A stretch of DNA of 64,000 nucleotides from Pleurostoma richardsiae (Eukaryota; Ascomycota; Sordariomycetes; Calosphaeriales; Pleurostomataceae): NCBI GenBank assembly GCA_030052745.1, contig JANBVO010000003.1, forward strand, positions 434,001-498,000, given 5' to 3'. Positions 11,092 through 22,525 of the stretch are shown one piece after another (position 1 is the stretch's first letter; every line of letters starts with the position of its first letter). The translations under genes and the position numbers were made by a program. The notes under the pieces are model-generated. The model was given only the letters and a program-made list of their open reading frames with translations. It made no database searches and was not told where the DNA came from.

Positions 11092-12345
11092 GTGAACAAC
11101 AACAGAGGTGACCCAAGTCTTCTGACCGCATATCGGTTCGTGGCTCCGGCTCTCAGGGCGGGAGAAGATTAGTGGGTCCCCCCTGAGCAGTACGAGCTGC
11201 CCAGACTACGACACGGAGCATACAGCCCTCTTGCGCGCTCTGCCATGGCACGCACCTGGCTGCGGCACGTGGGGCGGGAGTACCAGGCTTTCGACCAGAT
11301 GCGCGACATCGAGCCGCACGTTGCGGAATGGCGTTACTCTGCTCTGGAGAGGCTGTACTACGGGAGAAGGTGCAGGGAGATCTTTGGGCTCTACATTTTC
11401 TGGGTGCAAGCGCCCGGTCCGCGAAGCGGCTGACCGGCAATGGTGGTGAGTGATGGCCAGGACGAAGCGATTTGGCTTAGGAAGAAGAACCTTCTCTTGT
11501 TACAGGGTTACACGGTATGAGTATGATGAGCACCTTCACTTGGACACTTGTAGCTCAGGGCATTCAGCGTTATAGGAAAAATAAACACTTGGAATATTGT
11601 CACCCAGCGAAATTGCACAGATTAATAATACTCGTGGATGCTTAACGTTGACTTGAGGGATAAAATGCAGGCTCGTGGGTATCTGTGCATTACTTAATCC
11701 ACACACGGTGTGCTATACTGTATGGATTCACGCAGGCGGGGGCAGATCTGGAGACGCCCGGAATCACCAGAACTGTGATTGGCAAACCGGCACTTAAAGC
11801 CCGGATCCACGGCTGCACGGTTATCGGCCGTGCCAGCTCAGGCCAGAAAGGGTATCGGGTGCGGCTCAAGCGGTTATCGGTGTGCTCTAACCTAACGACA
11901 ACGACGGCCGACAGCCTGGTCGTGTGGGAAACCGGGGAAGAGGGCATCGCCAGGGCGCCGGGGGAGGTGCTCGAGGATGGTGGAGGTGGTCGACGGGTGG
12001 ATGGCGCTCGGTGCTGCCTCTGATGTTGATCGGCTGCGGTTCTGGTTGCTTTGTCTTACCCCAATGGGCGGCGAGTCAAGACGGGCTTTCAGGTACAAAA
12101 CGGGCCAGTCGAGGTTTGTATGAAATTTTCCATTTTTTATTATGGCTATGGCTATGCTCTGCAAGTGCAGAGGAGCTTCTTCCTCTCTCGATGCTGCTGA
12201 TGATTCCCCATCCTTTGAACGCCGTCCCCGTGATGTATCCTCCCTGACAAAACGCCGAGCGAAATAACAAAACCACCCCAAGAACATGCTCATGAACTCG
12301 TCACAGAGAACAAGAAGATCGCCTCCTCACGCGAGGACCATCTAA
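11092..12345. other. Intergenic between convergent genes (acidic protein and PAPS reductase)
   Basis: Both flanking genes end here, so 3' UTRs are expected at both sides. A 62-codon open frame (11245-11433) is listed separately. I see nothing else of substance. Confidence 0.45.
11245..11433 (+). CDS. Possible short ORF, 62 residues
   Basis: ATG in a fair Kozak context followed by 62 codons rich in Arg, Tyr and Trp (MARTWLRHVGREYQAF at the start, REIFGLYIFWVQAP near the end). It has higher GC than the surrounding spacer and looks protein-like rather than low-complexity, but I recognise no family and see no promoter. It could be an exon of an unrecognised small gene or chance. Confidence 0.2.
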   Translation: MARTWLRHVGREYQAFDQMRDIEPHVAEWRYSALERLYYGRRCREIFGLYIFWVQAPGPRSG

Positions 12346-13335
12346 TCATGCCTCCACCTCCATCGGCTGCGGCTGCTCGACGTGCCTCTCCTTGTTCGTC
12401 TCGAACGCGTCCGCGATCTTCTGCTCCTTGGCCCTGCGCTCCTTCTCGGCCAGGAACTGCGCGTACCGCGACTTCTTGTTGTGGATGCCGCACTCGGTCT
12501 TCTCCTGGCCCTTCCAGCGGCCCGCGCGCTCGTCCTCGCCCTCGCCGACGGGGCTCGTCGAGTGCCAGTCGCCGACCGACTTGTAGCCGCGGTCGAGCAG
12601 CGCGTTGTACGGCACGTCGTGGTCGCGGACGTAGTCGCGCACCTGCTGGAACGACCAGGTGACCAGCGGGTTGATCTTGACCACGCCGCGCTCCTCGTCC
12701 ACCTCCACGACCGGGATCCGGTCGCGCTGCCCGCCCTGCGACCGCCGCCGGCCCGTCAGCACCGCCGCCACGCCCAGCTCCGCGTACGCGCGCTGCAGCG
12801 GCTCCACCTTGGCGATCCAGTCGTACAGCTCCCCCGCCGTCTCGTACAGCCGCTCGCCGTACGTGCTCTCGAACTCGGCCGTGGTGCTGACGCCGTCCGG
12901 GCGGAACACGTGCAGCGTCGTGCCCGGGTAGCGGGCGCGCACGCGGTCGACGAGGTCGTACGTCTCGCGGAAGTGGTACAGCGTGTCGAGGAAGATGAGG
13001 GGCACCCCCGTCGAGGAGGGGTCCTCGGCCTGGATCTTGGAGAGCATGTCGAGCGTCACGAGGCCGGTCAGGCCGAAGGCCGTCGACTGGTACAGGCGCG
13101 GGAACATGACTTTTGCGAAGCGCAGGACGTCCACGGGGTGCATCCGCTCGAGCTGCGCGTTGAGGTGGTCGAGGTGGAACTTGGTCAGGGTGATGTGCGG
13201 CAGGGCGCCCACCGACGAGGTCGCCGAGGCGTAGCCGGACTCCGCGTCCGGAGACTTGCTGACGTCGTCCTGGACGGGCCGGAGGGGTGGCGACGTCTCA
13301 GCGGAGGAGGTCTCGGTTCTCAGCTCGGAGGCCAT
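12346..13335 (-). CDS. MET16: Phosphoadenosine phosphosulfate (PAPS) reductase
   Basis: Thioredoxin-dependent cytosolic enzyme that reduces PAPS to sulfite in sulfate assimilation (yeast MET16; sA in Aspergillus nidulans is the equivalent). Single exon, 329 residues, slightly longer than yeast Met16. The PAPS-reductase fold is visible in FGLTGLVTLDMLSKI and PLIFLDTLYHFRETYDL (about residues 88-125) and AVLTGRRRSQGGQR (about 195). The catalytic Cys282 lies in the conserved KTECGIH near the C-terminus. The first ~45 residues are a Ser/Thr-rich extension that may be disordered. It diverges from the serine-biosynthesis gene across a 2.4-kb gap. A near-match to the CYS3/MetR bZIP site lies about 85 bp upstream of the start. 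Confidence 0.95.
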   Translation of the reverse strand: MASELRTETSSAETSPPLRPVQDDVSKSPDAESGYASATSSVGALPHITLTKFHLDHLNAQLERMHPVDVLRFAKVMFPRLYQSTAFGLTGLVTLDMLSKIQAEDPSSTGVPLIFLDTLYHFRETYDLVDRVRARYPGTTLHVFRPDGVSTTAEFESTYGERLYETAGELYDWIAKVEPLQRAYAELGVAAVLTGRRRSQGGQRDRIPVVEVDEERGVVKINPLVTWSFQQVRDYVRDHDVPYNALLDRGYKSVGDWHSTSPVGEGEDERAGRWKGQEKTECGIHNKKSRYAQFLAEKERRAKEQKIADAFETNKERHVEQPQPMEVEA

Positions 13336-15742
13336 GATGTGTGTTGAGTGTGGATATGTGTGAGTGGTTGAGTGTTGAGACTCGGCGGGAAACTACCCCT
13401 GATGTAATTGGTCTTCTATGGCGTCTTGCAGAAGTGATATGATGTATGTACGTTGTATGTATAGGTGGGATAATGAGGACTGAATGGTATAAGTGACAAG
13501 GAGGGGGGAAGCAGCCTTAAAAGAGAGGGATAACTCCGTGGGATGGGGGCCCGCGGGTCTAGGAGCTTCTCTGCCTGCCTACTTCAAGGAAGTCTACTTA
13601 GAAATCGATAGGATGGGGGGAGTGTGGGCAGGGCACATTATTCACACAGGACAAGCAGCACGAAGGGGGCATGGGATGGGGTGTACCCGGCATATTAGTG
13701 ATTTCGTTAGGTCGCTTCGAGCGAGCGATACCTCCATCTGATACACAACTCCCCTCAGTCTGCGATGAGACAAGTGATAGCGAGATACATGCCCAGCCAG
13801 CCTCTGAGTACGCCGTCGCCCAGCGTCAACACCATACAAGCCAGGGGTACCGGCCATTAGTAATTGGGGAGCAGGGCACGCGAGCAGGAGGTCGCTTCGT
13901 AACCTGGGGCCGGGGCGCCAGGCTGCCAGGCCAGCATGTCGCAATAGGCGGTGATGGGCTCGACATTCCCTCAGACGGGCGGCCGGGAAAACCGGGCTAT
14001 CGCGAGTGGTCTCCGGGGCGCGATGGGCCCCAGGGCGAGCACGCAATCGCCAGAGTTGAAGGCTTAAGGGGCCCGTTGATGAAGACGACCGATCACGACA
14101 TCCGCGCTATTCCTTTCGCGATGAGCGCGCCGCCTCCTGATTGGCCCGCCGAAAAATCTGTGCAGAGGTACCCTCCCTCAAGTACCTTTCCCGTGGCGAC
14201 GGTCGAGAAAAAAACCAAAGAAAGCGCCAAAGCGCCCGCTCTAAGGGAACATTGAATGCGAGATTGGCGAGACGGGCGACGCCGAGGCGGAGAGACGGCG
14301 TACTGTGTGTACATGTCAAGGGCGTACATGTTGCAGTACAGATTCCTTAGGTACGGCAGCAGTCGCCACAAAGGGAACATCATCATGGAGCATCATGGTG
14401 AGCGTCGCCCATGACGTCTGCAGCCCCCTGAGTAATCCGGGGTCTCAGAACCCGGTGCGGATTGCTCCAACCCCAAGTCCCCAGGCCCCGTCGGTGCCTG
14501 GCACTCGGGAGGCCTGATGATGTAAGACCAAAGGAACGGGACGGTACATACCCTGACACACTACGGCATGGCCGTACATTGGCGTGGGACTCTAGAGTAG
14601 AGGGTCTTCAGTCCTCACTGTGTGGGCTAACCCGTAGGTAAGCCGGCAACTTTAAGCACCTCGTTTATATCTCCGAGACCTGCCCGCAGCTGGCGTCTCG
14701 TCACTTTAGGTGGACGGCGGCGGCATCATGATCCGAGTCGCTTGGGAGCGTGGCCGGATGCCGGGTTTGTCCAGCTTCCGTCCGCATACTAATGCCAATG
14801 GAGGAATGGCTCTGTCAAATATCAGACCAGGTTGTAGTGCCGAACCGTTGCTATCAGGCACACCAAACCAGGAAGGTAGATGAGCAGCTCGGCAATCCGT
14901 TAGACACCCTGGATAGTTGTCAATTAATATATGAAGAGTCGGACATCCGAACTCCAGGTTCCAGAGTCTCAAGTCGACAGTGATGATGCAGCAAACCACT
15001 CAGTGTTTCATCTCGACCAGATGAGCATCCACCACAACATGAGTCAAGAGGCAGGAATTGGGTAAGAAGAGCGTAGTCGAATGCTCTTGACAGCTCAGGC
15101 AAATCCAGGCGGAGGCCGTCGCTTCTTATGAAGGAACATGCACCGCATATGATAAAGAGGTAAGGAAGGGAGCAACCGCGAGATCTTCGTGTAGCCCACA
15201 GCTCGACAGACAAAAATTGCGATAGACGGACGGCAGGACGAGCATCCAGTTTACCCCGCCATCTGCATCTCTTATCTCAACGAGAAGAATTTCCTTCTGC
15301 TGCGCGAAGATGCCCCTCACCCGTGACTCGAAATCCCCCGAAGAGGCTGGGCGTGGCAGCCAATGGGGCGCCGGCGAGGGCCGCCAGCTCCGCCCGGCAT
15401 GACGGCACAGGGGGCCTTGCGCGGCACGTGTCGGAAGCTAAAACGAGCTGGCCAAGGAAAATAGGGCAACGCGGACAGCCCGCAGCGCTGCGAACGAGAA
15501 GGGATCGTCCTGCTCTGCCCCCCTCAAATCTTGGTGTAACAAAGAGAGACCGCTGTTTCGGGAGGCCCTGCTTGTCGCAGCCAGAAAGAGGGCGAAAAGA
15601 GACGGGCTGTTTTGGTTCCTCCCACCGTGGTCGCTCTCGGTTCAAAGAACGACTCCATCGCAAGTTTTTGCGCCGGTGAGCCAGGGAAGAGTTCGAGACA
15701 GCCTCTAGCAGCAAAGTCTCTCCCAAGCCGAGAAAGCCCAGC
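13336..15742. other. Long divergent intergenic region between PAPS reductase (-) and phosphoserine phosphatase (+)
   Basis: 2.4 kb with no convincing gene. It holds both promoters. Open frames at 13671-14255 and 15277-15771 have no domain and probably arise from GC-rich composition. Positions 14281-14400 and 14900-15200 also show nothing recognisable. Confidence 0.5.
13407..13427 (-). promoter_or_regulatory. Candidate CYS3/MetR-type site and CCAAT box in the PAPS reductase promoter
   Basis: ATGGCGTCTT (13418-13427) matches the sulfur-regulator consensus ATGRYRYCAT, known from Neurospora CYS3, at nine of ten positions. ATTGG at 13407-13411 is a CCAAT box read on the gene's strand. Both lie 70-95 bp upstream of the start codon. 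Sulfur genes are standard targets of this bZIP factor, so location and gene fit, but one imperfect site is weak evidence. Confidence 0.35.
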
Positions 15743-17185
15743 ATGGCCGCCGAGAGTGCACCCAACCCCACCAGGCAGGCCTCTGGCCGGCCTCAGCTAA
15801 CCGCATCGATGCGCAGCGGCTCCTACCTCCAGGAGTTCCAGCAGTACCGCCCGCCGAACAAGCAGGACAGCTACTATGGCATCGATACCGTGGTCGAGGA
15901 CCTCCAGGGCGCGAAGCTCACGCCGTCGCCCAAGTCGGTGTCGCCTTTCAACGGTATCCCCTCGCCGGAGAACCCGCCCAAGATCGTGGACAGCGGCCTC
16001 GACCACGAGCTGGCACATCCCAACTGCGCTCCTCCCCCTGGCGTCAAGACCGACAAGTTGGTCGCGACTCTCTTCTACAAGACGTCGTCGCCGCGAGTCT
16101 CGAATGCGGTGCCGTCGTCTAGGGGACCCTCGCCCACGCGGCAGTCTCCCGAGGCTTCCGATATCCCCCCGAACATGGCGCCGACCAACGACCTCGCCAA
16201 CTTCCCCCTTGAGCCTCCCGTCGCGGAGCCCGAGCCGCTCGACCACCTGTACGGGTCCTACGTCTCGCCCCTGTGCATCACCTCCTTCCTCCACCTCATG
16301 TCGACCTTCCCGGTGCCGCCCGGCTCCGAGGACATGTCGTCGGCGCACCGCTGCCTCGACAACTACGAGCACCCCATGGTCGTCGAGCTGACCCTCAGCC
16401 CCGCGCCCGCGCCCTCGTACCTCTCGCTGGCCGACCTGCGCAAGCACGAGCTCATCTACCGCTTCGAGCGCGAGTGGAACGTGGACGTGGCGCTGCAGCC
16501 CGACGTGCTCTGGCGGCGGCACCCGCGGCTCGTGGTCTTCGACATGGACAGCACGCTGATCACGCAGGAGGTCATCGACCTGCTGGCCGCGGCCATCACC
16601 GACGACCTCGCCGTCCGCGTCGCCGACATCACCCACCGCGCCATGCTCGGCGAGCTGCAGTTCGAGGCCGCCTTCCGCGAGCGCGTCGCCCTGCTCAAGG
16701 GCCTGTCCGAGGACATCTTCACGGAGCTGCGGCCCGTGCTCAACGTCACGAGGGGGGTGCGGCCCCTGCTCCGGGCGCTGCGGCGCCTGGGCGTCAAGAC
16801 GGCCGTGCTGAGCGGAGGGTTCCGCCCGCTGACGGAGTGGCTGGCCGGGGAGCTGGGCATCGACTACGCGTACGCCAACGAGGTGATCATCGAGGGCGGG
16901 CGGCTGACGGGCGAGGTCAAGGGGAAGATCGTGGGGCGCGAGAGGAAGTGCGAGCTGCTCAAGGAGATCGCGGCCAAGGAGGGGATCGAGCTGGAGCAGG
17001 TGGTCGCGGTGGGTGACGGCGCGAACGACCTGCTCATGATGGAGGCGGCGGGGCTGGGCGTCGCGTGGAACGCCAAGCCGAGGGTGCAGATGGAGGCGGG
17101 CGCGCGGCTTAACGGGGACAGCCTGGTGGATCTGCTGTATCTGTTCGGCCTGACGAGAGAGGAGATCGAGCTGCTCACGCAGTGA
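15743..17185 (+). CDS. SER2: Phosphoserine phosphatase (HAD superfamily)
   Basis: Hydrolyses O-phosphoserine to serine, the last step of the phosphorylated serine pathway. Single exon, 480 residues, ATG in a good context (cagcATGG). The HAD domain fills the C-terminal half: motif I VFDMDSTLI with nucleophile Asp267 and Asp269, motif II in VLSGGFRPLTEWL, motif III Lys in LTGEVKGKIVG, and motif IV AVGDGANDLLMM. The ~260-residue N-terminal extension is longer than yeast Ser2 (309 residues in total), includes a Ser/Pro-rich segment and then a folded-looking block (SYVSPLCITSFLHLMSTFP), and is usual in filamentous fungi. GC content is very high, which produces long spurious antisense frames. It shares a divergent promoter region with PAPS reductase. 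Confidence 0.95.
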   Translation: MAAESAPNPTRQASGRPQLTASMRSGSYLQEFQQYRPPNKQDSYYGIDTVVEDLQGAKLTPSPKSVSPFNGIPSPENPPKIVDSGLDHELAHPNCAPPPGVKTDKLVATLFYKTSSPRVSNAVPSSRGPSPTRQSPEASDIPPNMAPTNDLANFPLEPPVAEPEPLDHLYGSYVSPLCITSFLHLMSTFPVPPGSEDMSSAHRCLDNYEHPMVVELTLSPAPAPSYLSLADLRKHELIYRFEREWNVDVALQPDVLWRRHPRLVVFDMDSTLITQEVIDLLAAAITDDLAVRVADITHRAMLGELQFEAAFRERVALLKGLSEDIFTELRPVLNVTRGVRPLLRALRRLGVKTAVLSGGFRPLTEWLAGELGIDYAYANEVIIEGGRLTGEVKGKIVGRERKCELLKEIAAKEGIELEQVVAVGDGANDLLMMEAAGLGVAWNAKPRVQMEAGARLNGDSLVDLLYLFGLTREEIELLTQ

Positions 17186-19345
17186 TAACGACGAACCGCG
17201 GATGGAGTTTGCAGAAACAGAGGATTTGAGGCTGAGATCTTTTGCATATATTGCAGATAGTCGGGGTTGGGCTCAGAGACGGGCCGGCGTCGACTCCAGA
17301 GGGAGGTAGAAAGGGGCAGTCATCGTTTTTTCAAGAGGAAGAGGGCAAAAAGCGCCAGCATACGAGATACCTGACTAGACCGGATGAGCAGAACGCATGG
17401 GATGCCGGGAACGGGGAAAATGGGGCACACATGGGGATTCTTGGGCATTATCTTGGGTCTCTTCGGGCGTCCGCTGAGGCGCTATCCTGCATTCTTTTTG
17501 CTTTAAGTATATGGGAAGGAATCAGTGGCTTAAGCACCTTCCAGGGTATCAATATAAAAAGGAGTGATAAGCAATTGCGAGGGAGTTCAAGGACAAGCAG
17601 ATGTGTTCGGCCGTATGAGACTTCGACTGTCCGGCCCTTTGTGGTATCTTTGTTGGGGAGCCCACGCTATTATACATGGGCCTACCGTACACATCTATCA
17701 GGGACCCAGCATGGGACTTCAAGGAGTAGGCAAGCCTTCGAGACACCACCTTAGAAGGGGAGTGGATATCACGCTCTCGGCATATTGGACCTTGTATGTA
17801 CTGGAAGTACCGTTCTTCCTCGTGTGCGCTCTGAGCAGAGGCTTGTTGTCACTCGGAAAACGGTCATGCCCCAACCTCCTATAGACAAGCCACGCTACCC
17901 AGAGTCAGCGGTCCGTTGGCGGCTCTATTGTCGTCAAGAACCACACCCTTTGTCCTATAGAGCTTCCTAAAGCATGACGCAGCAACATATTCCGTACAAG
18001 TCGGTCCTTGTTCCAATCGCATACAATTTCGGGCTCTTCTCCAGCGTCTCGCCAACTCTTGTCCGACGGTTGTGCAATCGGGGGAAGTCATGGTCTTTTG
18101 GTTTCACCTCCCTGATATCAGCCCTCGATGGGATGGGGGCCTGAAGTCTGTGTGTTCGAGACCCTTCGTGCTAGCGATCGGAGGAGGGTTGTTCCATCAC
18201 GACTTGCACGCCGCCACGATCTCATGAGAAGATTGATATATGCCATGATTGTCAACCATGAGCGGCCTGGTGTGAGGACATATGCGTCTTGGGACGACAG
18301 CAGTAAGGGAGGCACGGAGATGGGAAAGTAAAGAAACAAAGACAGGAGAGAAGAGAATACAACAAAAGCCTCGCACGCCTCACCTATCCGAGGGGAGGAC
18401 GGCGCCAAAAAATGTGCCTGTCAGGTAGTTTTTTTCCGAGCGGGAGTTGAACTCGCGTCTTTTCGATTATTGTTGTCCTCCGGTCGGCCATGCAAAACAT
18501 ACCATACCTACCGCTATCGCCAGCAAACATAGTAGTGCGCCTAAGGCTTACTTTGATCAGGAATTTTCCCGCGGCCGCAGAGAGGGTCGATAAAAGGCCT
18601 TCGGTGGAAGACCGGGGATACTGAAGGACAACAGGACGAAAGAAACAATGGACGAAGCCAGAACCGCTGTGGAGAAGACTGGTATGCCCGTTCGCTTGAT
18701 TTGAGAAACGAGGCCCCTTCTTCAACTGCAGTCTGACTCTAATCACCCAGTGGAGCATGCCCCATTACCACATTTTGCCTACTATGAGGATACACGCCCA
18801 TATGTTGGCACTCACTCGAGAACTAGTGAAAGGACGCATCTTGATCCGTAGCGATGGCTGAACTTCAGGAGACACCTGATCTTCGCACCGCAGCACGAGA
18901 GCGATGCCGAGGAGAACATCCATGACCACTTTGATAATGACGCACATATTGATTCGACTGGTCGCTGACACGGATTCAAGTGTCGACTTGTTATAGATGA
19001 AGGCTTGCGATGGACAAGAATAAGACACGCATGTTCATGGAGCTGCGTTCTCTGTTACAGTACGCAGTGGTCGGTGTGCACGGGCCACTTGATAGTCCGA
19101 TGCCAATTCACGCCAAGGATCATTTGCCTGCCCCGGCCTCTGCCTGCCGCATCTGCCTGCCGACAACTTTGTCTCCGATACCTGCGATTTGTTAGCCTGC
19201 TATCGCGATATTCGAATCAATCCGCGTATTCTGTGCTAGGAACTTAACAGCTGCTTCTATCATCGCATTACTTCACGACACCTCTTAGCCGGCCGGGACT
19301 GCTATCTCTGCAAGCACGGCGTCGCCGCCCGGCGCCGAGGGCTCG
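17186..19345. other. Intergenic, lower GC, with a tRNA-like remnant
   Basis: 2.2 kb without a convincing gene. Composition drops sharply from the GC-rich phosphatase gene. The only notable element is a tRNA-like arm at 18438-18500 on the minus strand, listed separately. The last few hundred bases are the promoter of the Zn2Cys6 regulator. Confidence 0.45.
18438..18500 (-). other. tRNA-like remnant (D-arm-like and T-arm-like motifs without a matching acceptor stem)
   Basis: Read on the minus strand, TGGCCGACCGGAGGAC resembles a D-arm (A box). GCGAG-TTCAACT-CCCGC resembles a T-arm with a canonical T-loop and one A-C mismatch. No 5' strand complementary to the 3' TCGGAAA, no anticodon stem and no Pol III T-run are present, so this is at most a degenerate tRNA or tRNA-derived fragment. 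Confidence 0.2.
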
Positions 19346-22300
19346 ATGGATCCTTCTATCACGTCCAAGGTGGCCATCCCGTCCGCCTCTTCGGACCCGA
19401 ACTCGGTTGCCGGCCGCGTGCCTCCCAAGTCGGCCGAGCCTGTCAAGCGCAGAGCCCCAATAGCCTGCCGAAGGTCAGTTCAGTCTGCACTTGGACGTGG
19501 CGGTCGGGCTGGCTGCCACTGTCCGGCGCAAGCGTCTTAGCCTGACATTGACATGCGCAATTCCCAGATGCCGTCGTATGCGAAGCAAATGCACCCATGA
19601 CAAGGGGAAGCCTCCCTGTGTTGCCTGTCGCGAGGCGGGCCTGGGTCCAGAAGGATGGTAAGGAATCAAACATCTCATACTGTCTTAGCTCTTCTTTCGC
19701 TAAGCTTGGCTTTCCCTACCTCAATCACTCTGTTCGCTTCACTACAACGGTCCTGAAGTGTCAGGATTTCTCCTGGAAGATCTTTGGCGTTCAGCTGCGC
19801 TTATAATGCTTTCCCACGTTTGTTGTCTGCCAGGCCGATCGGTCCTCTCGCTGGAACGCCACTCAAACTCCTGAATATCGGGTTTGTGTTCTGCACTGAG
19901 ATCGAGATCGCCAGTTCATCGATCTCGGTTTCTGCTTACATGTGTAACGCATCCTTCGTTGTATATCATCACTATCATCGGGGGGTGCCTAGTCGCCTAT
20001 CCCCTTATCTGCTGCTCCGTCAGCACTCTTGAGGGCCAATTGAGTTCCTTGCTGCCATGTCACTGACCAGACTCGAAGCATCTTTCCCGCCCGTGGTCAA
20101 ACCGACAACGACAGGGAGTATCGGCATCCCCGGATGAAGAGCGAGAAGACCAGCAAGAAGGACACCGCGGCGATAGTCGTCCAGAACCCAGTACCGCTAA
20201 AGGACGTCAAAGGGGTCGACCAGTGGGATTTCCTTCCCCCCGTCCCTGAAATCATCGACGCTGTCGACAAGTTCACAAGACTCTATTTCCAGCTGGGATT
20301 TATCCCTAAGGAGACGTTCTACGAGCGATTACGGTCCGACCACCGGTCTGTCAGCGTTTTCTTGCTGCTCAGCATCCTCAGCATCTCCGCACGCTTCACG
20401 CCATCACTGATCGAACGCTATGGCAACGGTATGAAGGCCGCCGAGATGTTCATGGACCGTGCCTCTACTGTAGCTCTGACTGAGCTCTATCAAGAGCCCG
20501 ATCTGGAAAGATGCCAGGCGTTTTACCTACTGAGTATAGCGCAACAAGGAAGTGGATGGAAGAATAGGAGTTCTGTGTGTTGTCCACCCAATGGACGATT
20601 CGCCAGCTCTGCTAACGTATATCAAGATAAACATGGCCATCGCGATGCGAATGGCGACCCTAATGCGTCTTCATCGAGAAGAAACCTACAGCCTCGCCAA
20701 CCCCACGAAGGAACTCATCATCAGGGCCGAATCCGCAAGAAGGACTCTTTGGATGCTCCATAGTGAGTTGCAAGCTTCTACGCAAGGACCTTTAAGATGT
20801 TGATAGTATTTAGGCCAGGATAATCTCCACTCGGGACCATCTTCACCGGTGTCGCTCGTGGCGAGTGATATCACGGCTCTGTTACCGGGGAACGAGAAGG
20901 ACTTTGCTAAAGGCGTTGAACCGCGATCAAGAGCGGCCCTCGAGGACACGCCTCCGGCGATTGAGGATCCCAGACTTGTCTCTGACCCTGGACGGTCATT
21001 GTTCGCAACTTTGATCCAGACTCACTATTTCTGGGGTAAAATCTCGCGGCGTGCCTTCAGTGAAGACAGAAGCTCCCGCCCCTGGGAGCCGACAAGTCAA
21101 TACGCGATTCTTGAGCGCAAGCTGCGCGAATGGGAAGGTAGTCTGCCGCATGAGCACCTATGGAGCAACTACCTTCTGAAGGGTTACAAGGCGTCAGGCC
21201 AGGATTTGGTACGTCGAGCCTATCTACTCTGATAGACCTGGAACTGACTTGTCCTAAAAGGCCTACTTGGCCGTCACCATGGTCACGAGGCTATGTAACA
21301 TTGTGCTCCGAAAACCCTATCTTCACAAGTTCGTATATCGGTGGATGATAGTTATGGAGCCCTTACGCTGACCTTGTTATCCCACAGCATCTTGCACCTG
21401 GAACAGTTTGATGCGAACCTACGTCAATTCTGGTCGAATTTGTCTCTTGACTTGTTTAAGAATGTCTGGCAGCTGTACGAGCAAATCGACGCCCAGTTCC
21501 TCGACAGATCACCCGACGAAAGCACGGGTGCTCAGGTGGCGGTCAGTGGGTTCAACAAGTGCTACCGCGTTGTGATGCTGACTTCGGGATCTTAGGCCTT
21601 TTGCGTCTTCACCTGCGGTCATATGGCCACTTATCTCTGCAAATACCCGCATAGTATGCCTCTCCTTCTCTAGTTCCCGCAAGGAAGACGCGGCAAAGTA
21701 GCCTAACGACTATCGCAGTTTGCCCAGATCCTTCCATTACCAGCGATGGCCCGCTTATGGTTCATCGGGCCATAGCAATCCTATCAGAAGCCCAGAACGT
21801 CTGGCCTCTCGCGTCTAGATGGCTCGAGGGCTTAGACAAGTTTGCAAAAGATAATAGGGGCATCATGGGAGGCTTGGAAGGCAGTATGGCAGACGGGGTG
21901 AGTACTGCACCCACCCTACAACTCCTGACGACTGGCTCCTCTACGTGTCGTTTGCCTCTGTCTGTTTCTTATTGGAATGCTAACACAACGGCAGCGTGAT
22001 CCTGTCCCGCACGCCTTGCGCCCGTCCAAGCCTTCTGATTCTGCACCGCAGGCACCGGAAACCTCAGCGCCCAAGGACGCGGAGCAAACCTTTTCTAGCG
22101 ACAGCGGCAACCCCGGCATGGCCATCGCCGAGCCGCCTTCCTCCGCTCAGCCGCCACTGATCTACATCGACCCGGCGATGCGCACCCCTCAACAGCACGG
22201 CTCTATCGCACCCATTGTCCCCGGCCCTGCACCGCAGGAGCAACAGGCCGCACAGCAACAGCTCGGCAGCCGGCCCGCGACCGACGGCCTGGGCCTGCTG

Positions 22301-22525
22301 ATCGAGGCTTTCGACACGCATCAGAGCGGCGGGACCATCGTTACAAGGGGGCCTGCCGACCAGGGTCAGGGCCCTGCTGCTCTCCTCGGCCACCAGCCGG
22401 AATACTATGCGCAGCCGGGTGTGGCGGGCAATGATGGCTACGAGAACGAGTTGCAGTTTTATATCGACGGACCGCCGAACATGCAGGGCTGGGTCGGCAA
22501 TGGAGGAGGCATGTATGGATATTAA
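19346..22525 (+). CDS. Zn(II)2Cys6 transcription factor with fungal-specific regulatory domain
   Basis: Ten exons: 19346-19473, 19568-19657, 20079-20574, 20627-20762, 20814-21208, 21261-21340, 21388-21541, 21596-21653, 21719-21897 and 21995-22525 (748 residues). All junctions keep frame. The binuclear zinc cluster has cysteines 41, 44, 51, 60, 63 and 73; the sixth is created by splicing exons 2 and 3 (TG+C). The basic run CRRMRSKC and GQTDNDREYRHPRMKSEK follow. The middle region fits the Fungal_trans domain, with FLLLSILSISARFTP, AFYLLSIAQQGSG and NMAIAMRMATLMRLHREE. The C-terminus is Pro/Gln-rich (YYAQPGVAGND) and may activate transcription. Intron 2 is unusually long (421 nt). The target pathway cannot be inferred, because the neighbours are housekeeping genes. 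Confidence 0.88.

Noticed and set aside
12382-13347. 321-codon plus-strand frame antisense to the PAPS reductase gene
   Set aside because: Arg/Val/His/Leu-rich shadow of a GC-rich coding exon; the minus-strand product is unmistakable.
13800-13900. GGCCATTAGTAATTGGGG, faintly like the 3' part of a 5S rRNA gene
   Set aside because: The rest of the 5S sequence, including the conserved internal box, is absent.
15797-16636. 279-codon minus-strand frame antisense to SER2
   Set aside because: Arg/Gly/Val-rich shadow produced by high GC; no domain.
17242-17754. 170-codon plus-strand frame after SER2
   Set aside because: No domain and poor coding character; probably 3' flank.
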